Notes under the pieces: generated by a model
Seen by the model: only the letters and a program-made list of their open reading frames with translations
What the model was told of the DNA's origin: nothing
The model's database searches: none
Shown: piece by piece, positions 24,612 to 31,917 of the stretch
Numbering within the stretch: position 1 is the stretch's first letter
How the letters are laid out: each line of letters opens with the position of its first letter
Position numbers and translations under genes: made by a program
DNA from: an uncultured Acetatifactor sp.
Lineage (GTDB): Bacteria; Bacillota; Clostridia; Lachnospirales; Lachnospiraceae
Direction: 5' to 3'
DNA length: 64,000 nt
Assembly: GCA_910583845.1 (NCBI GenBank)
Contig: CAJUAB010000017.1
Coordinates: forward strand, 40,158 to 104,157

Positions 24612-25904
24612 ATGAAAAAAGTGAACAAAAATGATTTTGCCCCCACCCCGCCCATGGGCTGGAACAGCTACGACTATTACGACACCACCGTAAATGAAGA
24701 GCAGGTGAAGGCCAACGCGGACTATATGGCCGCCCATCTGAAAAAGCATGGCTGGGAATACATCGTGGTGGACATCGAGTGGTATGCCATCGGCGCGGGG
24801 AGCCGTCGGGAGGAATACCAGTACATCCCCTTTGCGGAGGTAGCCATGGACGAATACTCCCGCCTGCTGCCGGACCCGGCGCGGTTCCCTTCCTCCGTGG
24901 ACGGAGCGGGCTTCAAGCCTCTGGCGGACTACATCCATGCCCTGGGGCTGAAATTCGGCATCCACATCATGAGGGGCATCCCCCGGATCGCCGCCCATCA
25001 TCACTGCGCCCTCAAGGGCACGGACGTGACCGCCAATGACGTGGCCATCGCCTCCTCCGTATGTCCCTGGAACCCGGATATGTACGGGGTGAAGGACACT
25101 CCCGCGGGACAGGCTTACTATGATTCCCTGATGGAGCTGTACGCCTCCTGGGGAGTGGATTTTATCAAGTGCGACGATATCTGCCGGTATGACCAGCCCT
25201 CCTGCAAGAGCGAGGTGCGGATGCTCTCCGCGGCCATAGCCCGCTGCGGTCGGCCCATCGTACTCTCCCTCTCCCCCGGGCCGGCCCTGATCGACCAGGC
25301 CTGGTATTATGAGACACACGCCAATATGTGGCGGATCACCGATGATCTGTGGGACAATTTCGAACTGCTGAAAAACATGTTCTACCGCTGTGAGCTGTGG
25401 CAGGACCATGTGTCCCGGGGCTGCTATCCCGACTGCGACATGCTTCCCATCGGTCAGCTGGGCAAGGGCTTCGGTCATGAGTGGACATCCAATCTTACCC
25501 GGGATGAGGCCCGGACCATGATGACCCTGTGGTGCCTGTTCGGGTCCCCGCTGATGATCGGTGCGGAACTGACGCTGCTGGATGAGGACACCCTGTCCCT
25601 GCTGACCAACGATGAACTGCTGGCCATGCTTCCTCCCTCCGTAAAGCCTCATCAGATCTGCCGGGATGATCAGAAGGCCGTCTGGCAGGCGGATGACAAC
25701 ACTGCGGACACCCATTATGTCGCCCTGTTCAATCTGGGAGATGAGAAACAGGAACTCTCTGTGTCCCTGGAGGAACTGGGGTATCCGTCCGAAGTCTCCT
25801 TAAAGGAGCTGTGGACCAAGGAGACGAGCCGTGCCAGCTCTGTGATCTCCGCCACTGTCGCCCCTCATGCCTGCGCGGTGTACAGTGTACGGCAGACGCT
25901 GTAA
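24612..25904 (+). CDS. Glycoside hydrolase family 27 (alpha-galactosidase-like)
   Basis: A 430-residue cytoplasmic enzyme (no signal peptide) of the GH27/clan D barrel. The family opening is clear (TPPMGWNSYDYYDTTVNEEQ). The strand with the catalytic nucleophile reads FIKCDDICRYD and the acid/base region is RITDDLWDNFE. The C-terminal ~90 residues are a beta-sandwich (ALFNLGDEKQELSVSLEELG). Expected reaction: retaining hydrolysis of terminal alpha-D-galactosides; alpha-N-acetylgalactosaminidase is possible. AGGAGG lies 8 bases before the ATG. It is transcribed away from the kdu operon and ends at a hairpin. Confidence 0.88.
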   Translation: MKKVNKNDFAPTPPMGWNSYDYYDTTVNEEQVKANADYMAAHLKKHGWEYIVVDIEWYAIGAGSRREEYQYIPFAEVAMDEYSRLLPDPARFPSSVDGAGFKPLADYIHALGLKFGIHIMRGIPRIAAHHHCALKGTDVTANDVAIASSVCPWNPDMYGVKDTPAGQAYYDSLMELYASWGVDFIKCDDICRYDQPSCKSEVRMLSAAIARCGRPIVLSLSPGPALIDQAWYYETHANMWRITDDLWDNFELLKNMFYRCELWQDHVSRGCYPDCDMLPIGQLGKGFGHEWTSNLTRDEARTMMTLWCLFGSPLMIGAELTLLDEDTLSLLTNDELLAMLPPSVKPHQICRDDQKAVWQADDNTADTHYVALFNLGDEKQELSVSLEELGYPSEVSLKELWTKETSRASSVISATVAPHACAVYSVRQTL

Positions 25905-25944
25905 GGGTACCGCCTGTAAAAAGCCTGTGAAACCATCAGACCAC

Positions 25945-25975
25945 AACGGAATCTGCGCTACGCGCGGATTCCGTT
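25945..25975. terminator. Hairpin terminator between GH27 and GH20
   Basis: AACGGAATC (25945-25953) pairs with GATTCCGTT (25967-25975) around a GC-rich loop; TTTG follows on the plus strand. It lies between convergent genes and could serve both. Confidence 0.65.
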
Positions 25976-26042
25976 TGTCATACAGACAGCACCGTCCCGA
26001 AGTTCTGAAACTGTCCGCATCCGGAACGTTTACCGCCGCATG

Positions 26043-28085
26043 TCAACTAATCTCCCTCTTCTTCTGGCGTTCTCTCTTTCTGCCCCTGAGAAGATCCGCG
26101 TACCAGAAGACGATCTCTGCGATCCGGGACAATTCTCCTTCCTTGCCGCTCTCCCGCCACACTTCCCTGTAAGCCGTAAACCATTTTTCCAGGCGCTGCG
26201 CCAGACCGAAGGCTTCCTCTTCCTTTGCCGGATTTCCAGCGGCCCACGCCGTGAGTAAACCGCCCACATGATTCCATACGTCCATCCCCTCCGCCGTCAC
26301 GTCCAGATCCTGCATCAGGTCTCTCCGGGTGCTGTCCATGCATATCGCCGCGCGCGCGAACTCCTGCCTGAGCTCCTGAATCCTTCCCGCGGTTTCCAGC
26401 ACCTTTTCCTTTGCGATTCCCCCGCCTCCCGGCATCTTTACGACTCCCGGTCCTTTCCGGCCCGGTCCTGCCGTCCCTTTGTCTGAACACTCCCGCTCTC
26501 CGGCTTCCGTCCTCTCACTTGAGCACTTCCGCTCTCCGGCTTCCGTCTTCTCGCATGAGCACTCCCGCTCTCCGGCTTCCGTCCTCCCGCACAGGCACTC
26601 CTGGCCTGCTGCCCCTGGCTCGGACTCTTCCAGCGCCATAGTCTCATAATACACCACCGCGTCGTACCAGCCAAAGACACAGCAGGCGGCAAGTTCCTCC
26701 ATAAGTCCCGCAATCCGTCCGCTTCCGTCCCTGTACTCCAGCATGGAAATCTGCCGGTTTATCTCGTCTCCGGGTATTTCCTCCCCGTTCCAGGAGAAAG
26801 CCGCCCCATAGATCATACCCACAACGGAATGTGCCGGATGATTAATATGCCCGAAATCCCCCCAGTCCGTATTCAGTACGCCTTCCGCCCGGTATTTTCG
26901 CGCATAGCCGCACATCCGCGTAATGTTCCGGTAACTGTCGCCAATCTGGTTCATCCACTGATTCCAGCCGCTGACACCGGGACAGAGATACTGTCTGATC
27001 CCTGCTTCCGCCATCCTGCGGCTCTCCTCTTCCCTTTGATCCGGCGCGTATCCCCAGGTCAGACAGATCGTCTCCCGGGGCAGTTCCCGGGCCAGCAAAG
27101 GTTCCCCGCAGATCACATCCCCCCAGAACATGGGCTTTTTCCCGCGCTGTACCACAAAGTCGCACAATTCCTTCAAGTAGTCCACATATATTCTGTGTAT
27201 GCCCTTCTCCGCCGCCAAAGCCGCCGATTTTCCCTTCCCCAGGTCAAAGGTCTCATCGGCACACAGATTGAATCTGTCCGAGCGGAAGAGGCTCATGTAC
27301 TCCTCCAGCATTTTTTGGATCAGGGGAAGCGTCCTTTCATCCGACACGTTCACGGTGTGGTGGCGCATGCGGTCCACGAAGGAAAAGGGCTGGGAAGACG
27401 CATCCCAAAGCTCGCACAGATCCTCATGGCTTCTGGTGGAGAGCAGCATATACAGATGCCCGAAGCTGGCCAGAGACGGCACCAGGTCAATATGCCTCTC
27501 CGCGCAGTAGTCATCCAGCTCCAATATCTCTTCCGCCGTCAGAGGCGAGGTATCCCTCCACATCTCGGACAGATCCCGGAACAGATACGTGTGTTCCACA
27601 TACAGCTGAAATTCGTTCAGCTTATATCGGCAAAGCCTGTCCGCGACGCGCTTTAACTCCGCCAGCTTCAGCACACGCCCCCTGGTCTGGTCCAGATAAT
27701 ACCCCCTTCTGGAAATCTGTGGATAGTCCCGGACCCGCACCACGGGGAGCAGCGCGCCCTGCTGCTCCACCATCTGGCAGAGGGTCTGGACGCCGTAGAG
27801 CAGGCCCGCCCCGTCTCCGCCCAGAACCCGGATGCCGTCCGGCTTCACGGACAGCACATACTCCTGCCCTTTCAGCTCCGGGTCCAGCCCCAGAAAGATA
27901 TCGCCCGGGCGGGCTTTCCCCCTCGTGACAGGCAGATGCAGCCCTGCCCACTGTCTTATGCAGTCCTCAAGCAGCCTGGCGGAGAACGTCTCCGCCCCTT
28001 CCCCGCATACGACATATGTCTCAAAAGCACATGTGAAAAAACCGTCTCCATAGCTGATTTCCTGAGGCTTCGGAATCAGAATCAT
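26043..28085 (-). CDS. Glycoside hydrolase family 20-like beta-N-acetylhexosaminidase
   Basis: A 680-residue cytoplasmic protein. An N-terminal GH20b-type domain (residues 1-115) precedes a TIM barrel (RGYYLDQTRGRVLKLAELKR; SLASFGHLYMLLS). At the catalytic Asp-Glu position it reads NLCADETF, with ADE where GH20 normally has GDE and without the preceding HxGG, so it belongs to a divergent subgroup; the Asp-Glu pair itself is kept. After the barrel (about residues 505-555) comes a low-complexity insert of 12-residue repeats rich in TEAGER, then a helical tail. The start at 28085 has GAGAGG upstream and abuts the DUF2087 gene. Likely acts on imported GlcNAc/GalNAc-containing oligosaccharides. 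Confidence 0.82.
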   Translation of the reverse strand: MILIPKPQEISYGDGFFTCAFETYVVCGEGAETFSARLLEDCIRQWAGLHLPVTRGKARPGDIFLGLDPELKGQEYVLSVKPDGIRVLGGDGAGLLYGVQTLCQMVEQQGALLPVVRVRDYPQISRRGYYLDQTRGRVLKLAELKRVADRLCRYKLNEFQLYVEHTYLFRDLSEMWRDTSPLTAEEILELDDYCAERHIDLVPSLASFGHLYMLLSTRSHEDLCELWDASSQPFSFVDRMRHHTVNVSDERTLPLIQKMLEEYMSLFRSDRFNLCADETFDLGKGKSAALAAEKGIHRIYVDYLKELCDFVVQRGKKPMFWGDVICGEPLLARELPRETICLTWGYAPDQREEESRRMAEAGIRQYLCPGVSGWNQWMNQIGDSYRNITRMCGYARKYRAEGVLNTDWGDFGHINHPAHSVVGMIYGAAFSWNGEEIPGDEINRQISMLEYRDGSGRIAGLMEELAACCVFGWYDAVVYYETMALEESEPGAAGQECLCGRTEAGERECSCEKTEAGERKCSSERTEAGERECSDKGTAGPGRKGPGVVKMPGGGGIAKEKVLETAGRIQELRQEFARAAICMDSTRRDLMQDLDVTAEGMDVWNHVGGLLTAWAAGNPAKEEEAFGLAQRLEKWFTAYREVWRESGKEGELSRIAEIVFWYADLLRGRKRERQKKREIS
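26486..26600. repeat. 36-bp in-frame tandem repeat inside the GH20 gene
   Basis: Three to four degenerate copies of a 36-base unit (core CTCTCCGGCTTCCGTC on the plus strand) encode 12-residue repeats with TEAGER. The insert lies outside the barrel, so copy-number change should be tolerated. Confidence 0.75.
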
Positions 28086-28089
28086 ATGA

Positions 28090-28371
28090 TCAGTCCTCTC
28101 TGATATATTCCGCATACGCATTTCTCCAATCGTTTTCTACCCAATATTCGGACCCGTCCCTGAGCCTTCCGAGCAATTTGTATTGATACATTTCCCTGCG
28201 GACCAGTTCGATATCCTCAAACGCAATTTTTCTGTCCGGGTCCATTTGTTCTGTAATCCGGATAAGAGCAATGATCCGCATGGGTCTTTTGGACGGATAT
28301 TGCGTCAATCTCCCGTCAGAATCATAGTAGTGATCCAGTTTCTTATAATATGCTTCCACAGACTTTTCCAT
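28090..28371 (-). CDS. DUF2087 domain protein
   Basis: A 93-residue protein matching the DUF2087 pattern: YYDSDGRLTQYPSKRPMRII, then MDPDRKIAFEDIELVRREMY and a closing GSEYW. Members are small, often attached to HTH regulators, and of unknown function. Start at 28371 is fixed by GGAGG five bases upstream. It is packed between the S51-like gene (38 bases) and GH20 (4 bases), so it is in the same transcript. Confidence 0.82.
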   Translation of the reverse strand: MEKSVEAYYKKLDHYYDSDGRLTQYPSKRPMRIIALIRITEQMDPDRKIAFEDIELVRREMYQYKLLGRLRDGSEYWVENDWRNAYAEYIRED

Positions 28372-28409
28372 AACATCCTCCATTATATCGCCTGATCCCG
28401 GCCTGAACA

Positions 28410-29156
28410 TCACCCAGGACAGGGCATCCGCACCGCTTCTCCCTGTCCGCAGATCTGTGTGATATGCCCGTCCTTTATTCTGTACGCCTCGCCGTACAGG
28501 GTTTCCGCCCCGTTGTCATGCACCATAAAGCTGCCGTCATGCAGAGCAATGAACTCCCTGCCCATGCTGTCCGGCAACACCATATCCTCCATCACCCGCA
28601 GTCCGTCCACCCTGTCCGCCCTTAGATCCTGAAAATGCGGTATAATGCTGTACCTCGTAATACCCAGCCCCGGAAGGAATCGCCGGTAGCTCTCATCCAG
28701 CCCCTCCCCCTCCAGCTCCGGCACGGCGTATACCTCTCCGGCGGCGTTCATGGAACCGGCACTCCAGGAGATGACCAGCCCCTCAAAGCCTTCCAGACGG
28801 CGCTTCAATTCCAGCTTTTCCAAAAAACGGTTCTGTGTGGGAACATGCCCTCCCGCCAGCATGAGCACGTCAAACGCGTCCATCCTTTTTGCCAGTTCCT
28901 CCGTGCGGCTGTCGCACAGCATAAACGAGCGGACCGGCAGGCCGCTCATGGGAAACGCCTCCCTCTGGCAATACACAATACTGTCATTTCTGGCATAATC
29001 TTCCGGGGACGCGCTGATCAGCAGCACATCGGCCTTCCCGGGCCAGACTCTTTTCATCCGCTCCACCAGACCGTTCTGCCCCAGCAAAGGCCCCGGATAC
29101 CTCCTGCCGTCAACCTTGCGGGAACCGCCCAGGGAGCTCGTCAATATGGCAACCAT
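28410..29156 (-). CDS. Peptidase S51 / type 1 glutamine amidotransferase-like protein
   Basis: A 248-residue member of the dipeptidase-E-like S51 fold. The nucleophile serine sits in ISWSAGSMN (GxSAG type), preceded by the LMLAGGHVPTQNRFLEK strand; a later SIIPHFQD may supply the histidine. Predicted cytoplasmic. Of several in-frame ATGs I prefer 29156, which has AGGAGG six bases upstream. Its 5' end overlaps the 3' end of yfhO by 47 bases, so the two are translationally linked. The biological substrate is unknown. Confidence 0.85.
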   Translation of the reverse strand: MVAILTSSLGGSRKVDGRRYPGPLLGQNGLVERMKRVWPGKADVLLISASPEDYARNDSIVYCQREAFPMSGLPVRSFMLCDSRTEELAKRMDAFDVLMLAGGHVPTQNRFLEKLELKRRLEGFEGLVISWSAGSMNAAGEVYAVPELEGEGLDESYRRFLPGLGITRYSIIPHFQDLRADRVDGLRVMEDMVLPDSMGREFIALHDGSFMVHDNGAETLYGEAYRIKDGHITQICGQGEAVRMPCPG

Positions 29157-31851
29157 CTTCATCCTCCTCATTCCTTCTATCCTGTTTCACCATGTCCCTG
29201 TCCCCTTGAGAGCTTTTTTCCACCGCTCTGTTCCTCCGGCGCAGCCACATCATTCCTGTGAAGGTCAGAATACTCACAACGCTCAGCAAAATTCCCTGTT
29301 TTAACCCATAGGCCTCATACGCCAGCTCAACCCGGTAACTGCCGGGCTCCAGATCCAGCGCCATCAGACAGCCTCCCACCAGCGCGGGTTCCTGCTCTTC
29401 ACCGTTTACCCTGACCCGCCAGCCCTTCTCATAGGGAATGGAGAGGATCAGCCTCCCGGCCTCCGCAAGTTCCAGTTTCCCGCTCACATGGGTATCGTCA
29501 TGGGACACTTCCTCCAGGTGCCGCTCTCCCAGAACCGCCAGAGCTTCCGCCAGCACCCCCTCGTCCATCCGGTAAGCAGTCAGTTGAAATTCCGGCGTCT
29601 CGTCACTGTCATCATCGTTGCAGAAAGTCACCGTGCGCCCTTCCTCCAGAAAACCCACATACAGCACCGAATTGATTTTCAGGTCATTGTACTTCCGCTC
29701 CAGAGCCCCTGTCATGGCGATCTTTTTAGTGCCGGAGCCGTTGAGCTGCATATAGTAATATCCGTCCTCACTGGCCGTAAATGTCACCTTTTCCCCGGCC
29801 TGCCTGCACTCGCAGCGCCGAAGCAGCGTTCCCTTTACCCCCAGCAGCCGCACCATCTCATTCTGTAGTTTCATCGGTTCGCCCTTATAGCCCTCGGGCA
29901 GATCATAACCTGACGGAGCCACATAGCCAAAGGGCAGCGTGGCCTCGCAGGCGTACAACGCCACCCGGCCGCTGGTATCCAGCAGAGTATAAAGACCGTT
30001 TTCCTCATTCTGGACCTTCTCTTGTGTCTCCTCCCCGGAAGAGGCGTCAGCGGGCTTACCGGCCGCCGGTCCGCCTTCCGACAGATCTCCGGCCATATTC
30101 TCATCCGCCTCCCCATAGAGGTAATTTACGTTCAGCAGCGCCGAGAGAAACGCCGTAGCCCCGTCATAGCAGTAATACACCTTGCTGTGCCGCATCCCCA
30201 GCCTCTCATACAGATCCGCCACGGAGGAATTCATGGTGGAGGAAAACACGGAAGCGGTGGGATAGCCTGCCAGCGCGCCGTCGTTCTTCGTGGTGCGGGC
30301 AAATTTCTCCATGCGGAAAACCCCGCCGCCTCCCGTTTCCGCCTCCCGCCGCAGGGCCACACCGTACAGTTCCTCATAACTGCCCAGCTGCCCCAGATAA
30401 GCGGTGCGTCCGGTGGTACCCACACTGGTGTCAAAGGTATTGATGCCCGTTTCCAGCACCACCGCCAGCAGAGCGAAAACCGCCAGCCGCCCCCGCCACA
30501 CTCCCTCTGTTCCCCGGGTGCGGCAGAGATGCAGCAATACGGCATCCGCCGTCACAAACAGCAGGGTGGACAGCCAGACTTCGTCCGGGAAGTCCTCATG
30601 GTCCACAAACTGCTGGCAGCACAGCAGAAAGAGCACCGTCCCCAGATAGCTGTACAGGATATACCTGGGCTCCAGCTCCCGCAGATGCGTGAAGCACTCA
30701 TAACACAGCGTGAGCAGGAGAAAAATATACAGGAAGGTCTGCCTGCCCGGCAGGGAATCCGGGTAGTTGAATCCGTGCCACAGGAAATCCAGCACATTGG
30801 TTCCGAAGCTGACCAGCATAAAGCCGGCCAGCGCCAGATACGCAAAACGCCGTCTCATGGGAATCCCCGGGTTCACGGCATACAGGGGCACCAGCAGGAA
30901 AGCCGCCACACCGCAGTATATGTTGGGCCAGTGGGCCAGCCCCCGCTCCGCCGAGACACACATACAATGTCTGGCCAGTTCCGCCAGCACGGAAAAGTAA
31001 GTCTTTACTTCCTTCGGGAAGGAACTGTGCCCGAAATCCGTGGCCAGCAGGGCGCAGGCCTCCGGCACCAGCACTGCCGCCGCCATCCCCCCGGCCAGCA
31101 GAGAAAACAACACGAAGTCCCACAGAATTTTCACGCTTCGCCTCTCTGTAAACAGCAGCACCAGAAAATAAAACACCAGAAAAATACAGACCATGATGGA
31201 CAGATAAAAATTCGTGTAGATGGACAGGGCCAGCGCCACACAGTACAGTCCGCAGCGCCCCTCTTTTACCAGCCGTTCCAGTCCCAGCAATACCAGGGGC
31301 AGCAGAATCACCGGATCAAGCCACATGATATTCCAGTTGTAGGCCGCCATAAAACCGGACAACGCATAAAAGCAGGAAAAAAGCACACAGCTGTACGACC
31401 GGGTATGGAAGCGGCGCTGTAGATACAGGCAGGCTGTCAAACCGCACAGCCCTACCTTGCACACCACCAGATAACTCAGAAACTCCATAATATAGGCCTT
31501 CGGAACCAGCGCTCCCAGAAAATGCAGGGGACAGGCCAGATAGTATACGTAGAGCGCCAGGAAATTGCTGCCGATGCCCACATTCCAGGTGTAGGCAAGG
31601 CTCCCCCCTTCCCGCAGCTTATCGTAAAAGTCGCTGAAAAAAGGCATGTACTGGTGGTACATATCCATATACAGGAAGCTCCTGTCTCCAAAAGGATATA
31701 TGGATTTCATGAAGAAAATGGCCAGCATAACCGCGGTGGGAATGGCCCATGCGGCAGCCAGTCCCCCGTTAAACCGTATTTTTCCTCCGGCCGCCGCGGG
31801 GGGCTCCTCTCCCGCCGCCGACGCCGGCCTTACATTCCATAAGATTTTCAT
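29110..31851 (-). CDS. YfhO family membrane protein (GT-C-like glycosyltransferase)
   Basis: A 913-residue integral membrane protein. About 12-13 hydrophobic segments occupy residues 30-470, followed by a large extracellular region (about 480-840) and a last membrane segment near residue 870. Family marks include FMKSIYPFGDRSFLYMDMYH near the N-terminus with its conserved acidic residues, and the C-terminal SIPYEKGWRVRVNGEEQEP strand pair typical of YfhO. In Bacilli YfhO-type proteins glycosylate lipoteichoic acid using lipid-linked sugars; similar cell-envelope glycosylation is likely here. The ATG is preceded by GAGGAG and overlaps the stop of a 12-codon upstream frame. Confidence 0.9.
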   Translation of the reverse strand: MKILWNVRPASAAGEEPPAAAGGKIRFNGGLAAAWAIPTAVMLAIFFMKSIYPFGDRSFLYMDMYHQYMPFFSDFYDKLREGGSLAYTWNVGIGSNFLALYVYYLACPLHFLGALVPKAYIMEFLSYLVVCKVGLCGLTACLYLQRRFHTRSYSCVLFSCFYALSGFMAAYNWNIMWLDPVILLPLVLLGLERLVKEGRCGLYCVALALSIYTNFYLSIMVCIFLVFYFLVLLFTERRSVKILWDFVLFSLLAGGMAAAVLVPEACALLATDFGHSSFPKEVKTYFSVLAELARHCMCVSAERGLAHWPNIYCGVAAFLLVPLYAVNPGIPMRRRFAYLALAGFMLVSFGTNVLDFLWHGFNYPDSLPGRQTFLYIFLLLTLCYECFTHLRELEPRYILYSYLGTVLFLLCCQQFVDHEDFPDEVWLSTLLFVTADAVLLHLCRTRGTEGVWRGRLAVFALLAVVLETGINTFDTSVGTTGRTAYLGQLGSYEELYGVALRREAETGGGGVFRMEKFARTTKNDGALAGYPTASVFSSTMNSSVADLYERLGMRHSKVYYCYDGATAFLSALLNVNYLYGEADENMAGDLSEGGPAAGKPADASSGEETQEKVQNEENGLYTLLDTSGRVALYACEATLPFGYVAPSGYDLPEGYKGEPMKLQNEMVRLLGVKGTLLRRCECRQAGEKVTFTASEDGYYYMQLNGSGTKKIAMTGALERKYNDLKINSVLYVGFLEEGRTVTFCNDDDSDETPEFQLTAYRMDEGVLAEALAVLGERHLEEVSHDDTHVSGKLELAEAGRLILSIPYEKGWRVRVNGEEQEPALVGGCLMALDLEPGSYRVELAYEAYGLKQGILLSVVSILTFTGMMWLRRRNRAVEKSSQGDRDMVKQDRRNEEDEDGCHIDELPGRFPQG

Positions 31852-31904
31852 AGACTCCTCTTACCTGCCTGCCACAAGATTTTCATAGACTCCTCTTACC
31901 TGCC
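31841..31904. repeat. Duplicated translation-initiation region upstream of yfhO
   Basis: Two exact 29-base direct copies (31841-31869 and 31876-31904, period 35) each contain the ribosome site and first codons of yfhO. The duplication created a second start site upstream. Confidence 0.9.
31848..31886 (-). CDS. 12-residue upstream frame coupled to yfhO
   Basis: Reads MKILWQAGKRSL then TGA, with its own GAGGAG ribosome site copied from yfhO. Its stop overlaps the yfhO ATG (ATGA), the classic geometry for translational coupling. It may be an accidental by-product of the local duplication; whether it changes YfhO output is unknown. Confidence 0.4.
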   Translation of the reverse strand: MKILWQAGKRSL

Positions 31905-31917
31905 CTGCCACATATTG

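Noticed and set aside
24528..25715. 395-codon minus-strand frame opposite GH27
   Set aside because: Shadow of the GH27 coding strand; GH27 motifs and ribosome site are decisive.
30022..31422. 466-codon plus-strand frame opposite yfhO
   Set aside because: Antisense to YfhO membrane segments; no start signal and a Gln/His/Arg-rich composition.
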